51,674 nucleotides of DNA from contig CAMWMN010000004.1 of the NCBI GenBank assembly GCA_947175385.1, positions 1 through 51,674 of the forward strand. Reading direction: 5' to 3'. A program made the position numbers and the translations under genes. Below the pieces are notes generated by a model. It saw only the letters and a list, made by a program, of their open reading frames with translations. It was not told where the DNA came from and ran no database searches. Position 1 is the first letter of the stretch, and each line of letters starts with the position of its first letter. Shown here in pieces: positions 42,261 to 49,685 of this stretch. This DNA comes from an uncultured Clostridia bacterium. GTDB taxonomy: Bacteria > Bacillota > Clostridia > Oscillospirales > Ruminococcaceae.

Positions 42261-45023
42261 TTACGTCTTGGACATTGAATTTGCAATAGCTTTTCTTATC
42301 AAGTCTATCGGGATTATCGAAATTGCGGGAACCAACACCAATACCCATTCGGTAAGGTTAAGACCCCAACCGTTGAGGATTCCGCGTCCCAGATACGTCA
42401 TAAGAATCTGCACAACAGCAATGATTCCGAATACCGTCAAAAAGCCCTTGTTCTTGCCCAGATTGTCGAACAGATTCACGCGGTCGGTTCTTGCGTTGAA
42501 TGCGTTGAATACTGCAACGAAGATAAAGAACGCGAAATATGCAGTGTGCAGAATCGCGTGCGGCTCTCCTTCGATTACACCGTTTCTGAGGAATCCCCAC
42601 TGTTCAAGGTAACTAAGCGTATCCGCCGCGCCCTCTGCGGGTTTCGGGAATGTTCCGAGAACCAACATCGCAAGCGACAAAATGAATGTCCATGCCGCGC
42701 CCACAACGATTTCGCTCATCATATAGCGGCTGATAATCGGTTCGTTGCGGCGTTTGGGCTTTTCATGCATAAAGCGCTCCAACGGAGGCTCTCCGCCAAA
42801 TGCCAGAGCCGCGAGAGTATCCATAACGAGGTTGACCCACAAAATCTGGATTACGTTAAGCGGACTTTCGAGGTCGAGCAGCGGGCAGATAAACGAAATC
42901 AGCACCGCCGCGACATTGATAGTCAACTGGAATATAATGAACTTGCGTATCGAGTTGAAAATTGTGCGCCCGTAAAGAATCGCGCGGTCGATGGAGTTGA
43001 AGTTGTCGTCAAGAATAACAATATCCGACGCTTCCTTAGCGACTTCCGTACCGCCGCCCATCGCAAACCCAACGTCCGCTTTCTTGAGGGCAGGGGAGTC
43101 GTTTACACCGTCGCCCGTCATACCCGCAACGAGGTCAAGTTCTTGCGCGATACGCACCAGACGGCTCTTGTCGGAGGGCAGAGCGCGCGCGATTACGCGA
43201 ATGTCCTTGAGTTTGGACTTGATTTCATCATCGGAGAGCTTCGCAAGCTCGTCCGAGGTAAGCATAATGTTGCTGTCGGAGTCAACAAGCCCCGCCTCTT
43301 TCGCGATTGCAACTGCGGTTTCCTTGCGGTCGCCGGTAATCATTACGACCTGAACTCCCGCGCCCTTAACCTCTTTAATAGCGGTTACGGATTCGGGGCG
43401 AACCTCATCGCGGATTCCCAAGCACCCGACAAGCGTCCAGTTGTTGCCCGCAGGGAGAGCGTCCTCGCCGAGAGCGTCCTCGCTTGTTGCCAGTGCCAAC
43501 ACACGGATCGCGCGGTTAGCAAGCTCGTCAATCTTCGCGTTGAGCGCTTTCATATCAAACGGCTGCTTTTTGCCGTCCTTGTCATAGTAGTGTGAGCAGC
43601 GCTGAAGGATCTTCTCGGGCGCGCCCTTGATAAGCGACAGGTCATATTCGCCCTTTACCTGCGTTGCGGAGTACTTATTCGTTGAGTTGAACGGGATATT
43701 GCCGACCGCCTCCACAACAGCGTCACATTTCACGTCCGCCGCATAGCCAAGAATCGCACGTTCTGTTGCGTTTCCGCCAAGAACGCGGCGTTCCTTGCCC
43801 TCGCCCGAAATCATCGACAGAGTGTTCTTGTGAATTGACAGGCAGAGCAGCTCTCCGAGCTTTCCGCCAACATCGTTGAATGTCTTGTATTCGTTTACAC
43901 TGCCGTCAATGAAGTTAATTGCTTCGAGTTTGCCTTTGGTGATTGTTCCTGTTTTGTCTGAGAAGAGAATATTCAACGAACCTGCTGTTTCGATTCCGGC
44001 AACCTTACGCACAAGAACGTTGTCCTTAAGCATTTTGCCCATATTCTGCGCGGAAACAATCGCAATCATCAGCGGAAGTCCCTCCGGAACCGCCATTACA
44101 ATGATGATTACCGCCAACATTACCGCTTCGATTACAGCCTTGACAAGTGACGCCCACTGGAACACACCGCCGACCATCAGGAATCCGCCCATAATATCGC
44201 CGCTTGTGTCAATCAGCATGGTCTTTACAAGCATTGCCACCGCAATCGCGATACCGCCGATATATCCGAACTTGGAGATTCCGTTCGCCAGTTTGCCGAG
44301 CTTGAGCTTCAGCGGAGTGTCGCGGTCATCATCGGTCTGAAGTTCGCTTGCAATCTTGCCATATACGGACTTGTCGCCCACCACGGTAACCTGCATAACC
44401 GCGTTGCCGGAGCATACCACCGCCCCACGGAACACCTTATGCTCGTTATCGAAATTTATATTTTCATCGGTATCCTTCCAGCCATCGGGAATCGCAAGCT
44501 TTTTCGCCTCGCGGCTCTCGCCGTTCAGTACCGACTGGTCGACTTTCAAATCACCGTCAATGATGATTCCATCTGCGGGGATTTTGTCGCCCGACTGCAA
44601 CAGAATTGCATCGCCGACTACAATATCGTTGATTGCGACCTCGGAGATAACGCCGTTGCGGTAGGTTTTGACCATAATCCGCGACGCTTCTTCCTGCAAT
44701 TTCTGGAACGCGTTTTCGTTACGGTACTCCGAAAATGTTGAAACCAGTGTCGCGAGGCAAATCGCGATAAAGATTCCAAGCGGCTCATACCATTCGGGAG
44801 CGCCCTCTACGAACGGCTGACCCTCCGAGTTTTTGACAATTCCGAGAATCGCAAGCACAACGTTTATCAGCAGCGCGACGATCAGGATTTTGATCATTGG
44901 GTCGCCGAGGTTGCCCTTGAGCTTATCCCAGAAGCCCTCATGAGCTTGCTCCGTCATGGAGTTGTCGCCGTACTTTTGTTTGCTTTCGGCAACTTCCTTG
45001 TCTGTAAGTCCAAAAGATTTCAT
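42261..45023 (-). CDS. P-type Ca2+-transporting ATPase (type IIB-like)
   Basis: A 920-residue cation pump of the plasma-membrane type. It has membrane segments around residues 40-110 and 245-340, an M4 PEGLP motif, the phosphorylation loop SDKTGTITKG, the hinge TGDGVNDSPALKKADVG and a six-segment C-terminal domain. The actuator loop reads NGES instead of TGES, keeping the essential Glu. M4 PEGLP and the M6 segment WVNLVMDTLAA fit Ca2+ extrusion. It sits between the kinase and terD genes, where other Ter loci have TerC. AAAGGA precedes the ATG. Confidence 0.92.
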   Translation of the reverse strand: MKSFGLTDKEVAESKQKYGDNSMTEQAHEGFWDKLKGNLGDPMIKILIVALLINVVLAILGIVKNSEGQPFVEGAPEWYEPLGIFIAICLATLVSTFSEYRNENAFQKLQEEASRIMVKTYRNGVISEVAINDIVVGDAILLQSGDKIPADGIIIDGDLKVDQSVLNGESREAKKLAIPDGWKDTDENINFDNEHKVFRGAVVCSGNAVMQVTVVGDKSVYGKIASELQTDDDRDTPLKLKLGKLANGISKFGYIGGIAIAVAMLVKTMLIDTSGDIMGGFLMVGGVFQWASLVKAVIEAVMLAVIIIVMAVPEGLPLMIAIVSAQNMGKMLKDNVLVRKVAGIETAGSLNILFSDKTGTITKGKLEAINFIDGSVNEYKTFNDVGGKLGELLCLSIHKNTLSMISGEGKERRVLGGNATERAILGYAADVKCDAVVEAVGNIPFNSTNKYSATQVKGEYDLSLIKGAPEKILQRCSHYYDKDGKKQPFDMKALNAKIDELANRAIRVLALATSEDALGEDALPAGNNWTLVGCLGIRDEVRPESVTAIKEVKGAGVQVVMITGDRKETAVAIAKEAGLVDSDSNIMLTSDELAKLSDDEIKSKLKDIRVIARALPSDKSRLVRIAQELDLVAGMTGDGVNDSPALKKADVGFAMGGGTEVAKEASDIVILDDNFNSIDRAILYGRTIFNSIRKFIIFQLTINVAAVLISFICPLLDLESPLNVIQILWVNLVMDTLAALAFGGEPPLERFMHEKPKRRNEPIISRYMMSEIVVGAAWTFILSLAMLVLGTFPKPAEGAADTLSYLEQWGFLRNGVIEGEPHAILHTAYFAFFIFVAVFNAFNARTDRVNLFDNLGKNKGFLTVFGIIAVVQILMTYLGRGILNGWGLNLTEWVLVLVPAISIIPIDLIRKAIANSMSKT

Positions 45024-45085
45024 TGATTTTTCCTTTCGTAAGAGAGTTTATTTCTTGCGTTTCCCACAAAGTGGGAAAACGCGGG

Positions 45086-46555
45086 TTAACTTATCATAAC
45101 CTCGCACAGCAGCCCGTTTTCACGGTTTGTCATAAGAAAGACCGCTCCGTCTTTAAGCTCGATGGCTCTGCCCTTTGGAACGGGCATTCCCGATGGCGAG
45201 ATCATTCCGTCAATGCCGCTGTTCACGAGAATCCACCTGCCATTATAATAGGAAACATACCCCCGCATCGCGGAGTCCGCTTTTTCATCGTTATAGATGT
45301 TTGAGAACACGTGCCAGTCATACAGCGGAAGTCCGTCAAACACCGTAAGCTCGCTTTTGTCGCGGTAAATGCCTTTCTTTCCGCGAAGCTCGCTCTTAAA
45401 GACCAGTTGAATTACGTTGTTCGTAATTTTAGTGCCGCAGAACGGGCAGACAGGGCTTTTCGGATCGCGCAGAATGAACCATTTCTTTTCGCACCGCGGA
45501 TTGGCGCATGGAATAAGCTTATCCCACGCGGCAAGCAGTTCGCGCTCCCATTCCATTGCGGTCGGGCGCTCCGACGGGTTGTGCAGCCCGTCCACGAACG
45601 CGCGCAAAAACAAGCGTTCCAGTTCCTCGGAGAGCGCGCTTATTGTTACGTCCAAATCAGGCGGGCGATTGGAGGTATCGTGCGGATTCTCGATGAACGT
45701 TGCCTTAGCCCCCAGCGCAAGATGGTCGTCCTCCTCAGCGCTGTTCGCGCTGTAAATCTTCGGTCCGAGCAAGGGGTGCCGACAGAACAGATACTCGTAA
45801 ATCAGTACGGGCAGCGCGTGCAGGTCGGTCAGCACGTTCGGGAGCGCGCGATTCGGGTCGGATATGTTCAAATCCAGTGTTGCGAGAACCTCTGGCGCGA
45901 TGTAGCCGCGCGTACCAACAACTTCCGGTGCATACTTGTTCGGAACTACCAGTGAATCTATGTCGATAACCACCGCGCTGCCGGACTTCGGGTCGATAAG
46001 CACGTTGTTACAGGACAGATCCGAATGAGCAAGCCCCGCTTGGTGCATTCGCCGAATCGTTCTTGACAGCCCGATCGCCACGCCCAACATCGTGCGGAAA
46101 TCCCCGCGCTCTGCGGGATTGAGGTACTTGCGGTTTTTTCCCGTGAACCAGTTGGATTTTTTGTCCTTGCCCTTAAGGTTCAGTACCGATGATGCCTCGC
46201 CGTCAAAGAAGAAGTTCTGCGGATAAGTCGGACAAACGATCCCAAACTCGGGACTTCGCACGATCGCCACAGGCCAGCAAAACCGCTGCCTGAAATACTC
46301 GGCGGTCTTTTCGGTATTGCCGAGCGCACCCCCGTTCGCCTCCGAAAGCGTTGGATTGTAGATGGTCGTAATCGTTCGGATCCGATCCTGAAGACGTGGA
46401 TTAAGCGCGTCTTTGGGATCGTTAAAAAACTGCACTGCAAACCGTTTATCGGGTGTGAAAAACGTGTGTTTCATACCACCGCGCGGCGCGTTCAGGTCAT
46501 ACACATATTCAATTGTGTCGCCGCTTTCCAACACGGCGGTAAGAATTTCGCTCAT
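45086..46555 (-). CDS. Protein kinase with C-terminal zinc ribbon (Ter triad type)
   Basis: A 489-residue eukaryote-like kinase. The catalytic loop is HSDLSCNNVLID, the metal loop is DIDSLV in place of DFG, and the APE segment is GTRGYIAPE (about 215-265). The glycine loop is poorly conserved. A zinc ribbon follows at about 362-390 (CANPRC ... CPFC), then a beta-rich tail. This is the kinase of the TerY-PP2C-kinase triad. The start is unclear: the ATG at 46555 has no ribosome site next to it. Element E lies just upstream, GGAGGT stands on the far side of it (46676-46681), and the frame stays open through it to a GTG at 46672. Confidence 0.85.
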   Translation of the reverse strand: MSEILTAVLESGDTIEYVYDLNAPRGGMKHTFFTPDKRFAVQFFNDPKDALNPRLQDRIRTITTIYNPTLSEANGGALGNTEKTAEYFRQRFCWPVAIVRSPEFGIVCPTYPQNFFFDGEASSVLNLKGKDKKSNWFTGKNRKYLNPAERGDFRTMLGVAIGLSRTIRRMHQAGLAHSDLSCNNVLIDPKSGSAVVIDIDSLVVPNKYAPEVVGTRGYIAPEVLATLDLNISDPNRALPNVLTDLHALPVLIYEYLFCRHPLLGPKIYSANSAEEDDHLALGAKATFIENPHDTSNRPPDLDVTISALSEELERLFLRAFVDGLHNPSERPTAMEWERELLAAWDKLIPCANPRCEKKWFILRDPKSPVCPFCGTKITNNVIQLVFKSELRGKKGIYRDKSELTVFDGLPLYDWHVFSNIYNDEKADSAMRGYVSYYNGRWILVNSGIDGMISPSGMPVPKGRAIELKDGAVFLMTNRENGLLCEVMIS

Positions 46556-46564
46556 ATTTTGATG

Positions 46565-46670
46565 GCAAATTCTGCACCGCACAAATATCGGGCAAAGCCC
46601 GATATTTGTGCTAGCCTCGCCGTGAAAGCTCCGCTTACGCTGCGCTTTCGCGGCGGCTTGCGGAATTTGC
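46565..46670 (-). repeat. Structured palindromic element (copy E), between ribosome site and kinase start
   Basis: Closing stem 46565-46576 with 46659-46670 (one G-T pair). Hairpin 46579-46593 with 46597-46611 is a 15-bp perfect stem with loop AAA. Hairpin 46618-46629 with 46644-46655 is 12 bp with one G-T pair. CTAGC lies at the junction. It has the same plan as copy A. On the minus strand it ends AATTTGCCATCAAAATATG, where ATG is the kinase start. Confidence 0.85.
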
Positions 46671-46740
46671 ACTTACCTCCAATAACTTTATGCTGGTTTT
46701 TACGATTTTGACGGCAAATCCAATAGGCTGCCGCATGTTT

Positions 46741-48138
46741 TTAAGAGTTGCGAAAAATCCTTATGCAGACCAACGTTCGGTCGTCAAAGCTCCCGCGCTC
46801 GTTGTAGTTATCCAACCATACGCACAGACGCTCCTCCGGGGTATCGCCGATGTTGATCCGGAATGCCTCAAGCGAATGGCACTTCAGCGCATCGCGTTTG
46901 TCCCACAGCGCTCTCATTTCGTCCTCGGATTTGCTCGACAAAAGCTGTTTGGTGTACTGAAGTGCCACGCTCTGCTGCGATTGACTCACGCACTTGAATC
47001 GAATCGGCGCGGGATCCTCGCTCGGCGGGATTTTTCCCTCAATCGGAATAATCCCGTTCATCTGCAAATCGAGGTAAAGCCGTTCCATCATTGGATTGGC
47101 GGGGAAGTAATCGTCCGCAACTCCGTCCGACATCAGCAGAATCGTATCCGAGCTTCCGCGGGAAATCCGCGTTTTCGCGCCCAGAACATCGGGTTTGACG
47201 GTCTTTTCGGAGAGAAAATCCGTTTCGCCGGAGAATGCGCCGCTGTCCGCCTCGCCCATCAGGCGCAGGCATTTTGCGCTGTCTGCGGAACTGTCAAGCG
47301 CACAGATACAGCCGTCACCGACCTGCACACACGCCATAAACGTTTCGCGGACGCCGTTCACCGTCACGGGGATCACCACCGCCGCCAAGAACGTTGTGGA
47401 CAAGTCCGAGAGCGTTGGAGCGCGTCCCAATGCGGTCTGATACTTCTCGTCTGCGGAAATCCGTGTCAGCTCCTCGCGCTGCGCCTTGAATGCCTCTTGC
47501 GCGGACTGCCGGATCAAAGGCGCGATTCTACCGCAAGCCGCCATAAATTCCGCTGAGCTTAAATCCGCAGAAAGTCCGCTTTTCAGCTCGGGCATCTGCA
47601 TGAACAGTTCACTCAGTGACTTTTTCAAGAACGAAACGGCTGTTTCGGCGGAAACTCGCGAACCGATTCTCGAAAGCGGCTTAGAGCCTGCTCCGTCACA
47701 TACCACCGCGACCGCAAAATCTTCGGTGACAGCGGTTTCAAGGTAGTCGTCACAGTTCGTACCCTCGTGCTTGTGTTTCTTGCCGCGGACTCGTGCACCG
47801 ATTACCTCGCCGAACGGCGCGGCAGTGTGCTTTTGGTGAGATTCGGTATGCATTTCCGTGCCGTTGTCGATAATATCCATATAATGCCAGATTCCCGCCG
47901 TGTGCTCCATAACCTCCATGTCGGAAAGTGGGGCAGCGGGTTTTCGCACCACGGGATTCTGCGGCAGCTTAGGCAGCGGAGCTTTTTCCGGAGTTTCTGC
48001 GGACTCTTTGGGCTGTTCGCTTGGAACAGGTTCCTTGGTAAGCTCGACCTTATTTGCCGGTGGTAGAATCTCATCAATTTTCATGGTGAGCTGTTGCTCG
48101 TGAATCTCCTCGGAGGAGAGGTTAAATTCATTAGTCAT
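46741..48138 (-). CDS. PP2C-family protein phosphatase (Ter triad type)
   Basis: A 465-residue phosphatase. A Pro/Glu-rich N-terminal region (1-110) precedes the PP2C domain with its metal-binding motifs GTNCDDYLE, VCDGAGSKP, VQVGDGCI, LLMSDGVADDYF and FDDRTLVCI. It would reverse the phosphorylation made by the kinase next door, with the vWA protein as partner. The long tail after the main domain (about 340-440) before the last motif is an insertion. ATG 48138 has a weak AGG site 8 bp upstream; a TTG one codon earlier is possible. Confidence 0.88.
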   Translation of the reverse strand: MTNEFNLSSEEIHEQQLTMKIDEILPPANKVELTKEPVPSEQPKESAETPEKAPLPKLPQNPVVRKPAAPLSDMEVMEHTAGIWHYMDIIDNGTEMHTESHQKHTAAPFGEVIGARVRGKKHKHEGTNCDDYLETAVTEDFAVAVVCDGAGSKPLSRIGSRVSAETAVSFLKKSLSELFMQMPELKSGLSADLSSAEFMAACGRIAPLIRQSAQEAFKAQREELTRISADEKYQTALGRAPTLSDLSTTFLAAVVIPVTVNGVRETFMACVQVGDGCICALDSSADSAKCLRLMGEADSGAFSGETDFLSEKTVKPDVLGAKTRISRGSSDTILLMSDGVADDYFPANPMMERLYLDLQMNGIIPIEGKIPPSEDPAPIRFKCVSQSQQSVALQYTKQLLSSKSEDEMRALWDKRDALKCHSLEAFRINIGDTPEERLCVWLDNYNERGSFDDRTLVCIRIFRNS

Positions 48139-48200
48139 CAAAATTACCTATAATTCAGTGTAAATGGGATTAAATCCCACCCAAAACCGTTATAACCCGC

Positions 48201-48842
48201 CTACGGAACAATCACAAATCCCTGAGGAGGCGGCGGAAGCTGCACGGGCGCGCCGGGAGCGGCATCAATGCTTCTGGAGGACGCTTTGATGGAGCCGGAT
48301 ACCCACGCGAAAAACTGCGCCATATCGCCCGCAGTGAGGTTGTTCATCATAAGCACATTGTTTGTAATTTTTTTAAGACAGTTGACATTGGCGTTTGCTC
48401 CCGCAGCGCACGCAATAATGTTTCCAACGGAAACATTATTAATCGCGTCAACACCCTCGTCAATGTTATCGGTGGGCGCGCCGTCCGTCATAAGAAAGAC
48501 AAGCGGTTTCCAGTCGCCTTTTTGCGTAGCGGTGGAGGTGCGTACTTCATTGCGAACACAGTCCGCGAGAATCTTAAGCGCCCCGCCGAGAGCGGTCGCG
48601 CCGCCCGCCTGAAGCGGCGGCTCCTTAAACAGCATAAGCTCGGTAAGCGGCATAAGCTGTCGCGCGGAGCTGTCAAACGTTATAATAGACAGAAACGCGG
48701 TTTCCAACGCTTGCGGGTCGCCGCGAAGCTCCGAAAGAAGCGTCTTGATGCCCTGTTTAACGGCTTCTATCGGCTCGCCCGACATAGAACCGCTGCAGTC
48801 CAGCAGCAGATACACGGGAAGTCTTCTGATGTAATCGGACAT
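48201..48842 (-). CDS. vWA-domain protein (TerY-like)
   Basis: A 213-residue von Willebrand A protein and the first gene of the Ter operon. The MIDAS metal site is DCSGSMSGEP at about residues 15-24, with the later Thr (GGATALGGAL) and Asp (LMTDGAPTDN). It has no signal peptide and is cytosolic. TerY proteins probably use the metal-dependent vWA face to bind partners, here perhaps the phosphatase and kinase. The C-terminal Pro-rich tail (PGAPVQLPPPPQGF) may bind other proteins. The start at 48842 is chosen because GGAGG lies 8 bp before it. Confidence 0.92.
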   Translation of the reverse strand: MSDYIRRLPVYLLLDCSGSMSGEPIEAVKQGIKTLLSELRGDPQALETAFLSIITFDSSARQLMPLTELMLFKEPPLQAGGATALGGALKILADCVRNEVRTSTATQKGDWKPLVFLMTDGAPTDNIDEGVDAINNVSVGNIIACAAGANANVNCLKKITNNVLMMNNLTAGDMAQFFAWVSGSIKASSRSIDAAPGAPVQLPPPPQGFVIVP

Positions 48843-48889
48843 TTTATTTTCCTCCATATGGATAGTTTTCCGGCTTGTATAAATTTCTT

Positions 48890-48935
48890 TGGATACTCTA
48901 ATATCCATTATACCTCAAATTTTGGATATTGTCAA
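48890..48935 (-). promoter_or_regulatory. Promoter and candidate operator of the Ter operon
   Basis: Minus strand TTGACA (48930-48935), 17 bp, TATAAT (48907-48912): full consensus. An inverted repeat TGGATA-N6-TATCCA (48890-48907) covers the expected start site, another TGGATA (48923-48928) lies in the spacer, and a palindrome TCCATATGGA (48853-48862) overlaps the ribosome site. Together they look like operator sites for an unknown repressor. Confidence 0.7.
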
Positions 48936-48973
48936 TAGTTTTGGACAAAATTTACAACTAAGATGGCACAGGG

Positions 48974-49002
48974 TTGACAATTGGGGAATAAAATGGTATA
49001 AT
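48974..49002 (+). promoter_or_regulatory. Promoter of the gtrA-clpC unit
   Basis: TTGACA (48974-48979), 17 bp, TATAAT (48997-49002) with extended TGG. It is divergent from the Ter promoter, with the two -35 boxes only 38 bp apart. Confidence 0.85.
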
Positions 49003-49024
49003 GATAAAATCAGAAGTCTAAAGA

Positions 49025-49615
49025 GTGAAATTGAAAGTTGGGATTGAAATTAAAATCAAGATTAATATCAAAGAGTTGACCGAATCCTTGAAAACCAAGG
49101 ACGGCCGCCGCGAGTTCTACCGAAATCACAAGGAAATCATACTGTATTTTGTATTTGGTATAGGCACAACCATTATTTCGATGGTGAGCTACTATCTGGT
49201 GCGTGTGATTTTCCCCGATGAGGAAAGTGTTCCCGTGTGGTTGGCGTGGATCTTCAACATCACTTCGGTATTCGGCATTGAGAGCAACACGGCGCTCCCC
49301 GTGATCATATCGTGGTTTTTGTCGGTAACATTCGCGTTCCTGACCAACCGCGTGTATGTGTTCAACAGCCAGGTGAAATCGTTTGGCGGATTTATCCTCG
49401 AAGCGCTGAGGCTGTACGCGTCACGCATTGCCACGCTGTTTGTGGATCTGCTGATAATGTTCTTGCTTGTTGATCTGCCGGGGATTCAAAACGCGTTGTA
49501 CGAGTTTGCGGCTAAGATTTTTTCCAATGTTATCGTACTTATTATCAATTATATCCTCAGTAGAGTATTTGTATTCCGCAAAAAGAAGCCGAAAAACGAC
49601 ACGGATATTTCCTAA
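49025..49615 (+). CDS. GtrA-family membrane protein
   Basis: A 196-residue integral membrane protein with four hydrophobic segments (about 40-60, 93-115, 130-150 and 162-185) and the GtrA-family motif FLTNRVYVF. GtrA proteins help move undecaprenyl-linked sugars across the membrane for envelope glycosylation. The start is assigned to GTG at 49025 because the frame opens there, but no good ribosome site is visible; a TTG at 49031 is possible. The N-terminal 25 residues are Lys/Ile-rich and unusual. The clpC-like gene follows 70 bp later. Confidence 0.82.
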   Translation: MKLKVGIEIKIKINIKELTESLKTKDGRREFYRNHKEIILYFVFGIGTTIISMVSYYLVRVIFPDEESVPVWLAWIFNITSVFGIESNTALPVIISWFLSVTFAFLTNRVYVFNSQVKSFGGFILEALRLYASRIATLFVDLLIMFLLVDLPGIQNALYEFAAKIFSNVIVLIINYILSRVFVFRKKKPKNDTDIS

Positions 49616-49685
49616 TAATATGTAATTGTGAACGAATAAAACCCCATAAATTTCCAATACTAACCGCAAAGGAGAGTGGGAATTT

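Noticed and set aside
42546-43595. Open frame of 349 codons on the + strand
   Set aside because: It is antisense to the Ca2+ ATPase coding sequence, whose motifs are unmistakable.
36404-48842. Tellurite resistance as the function of the Ter operon
   Set aside because: Tellurite resistance is the historical name of the families. The kinase, phosphatase and Ca2+ pump point to general stress signalling, and nothing in the sequence shows tellurite chemistry.
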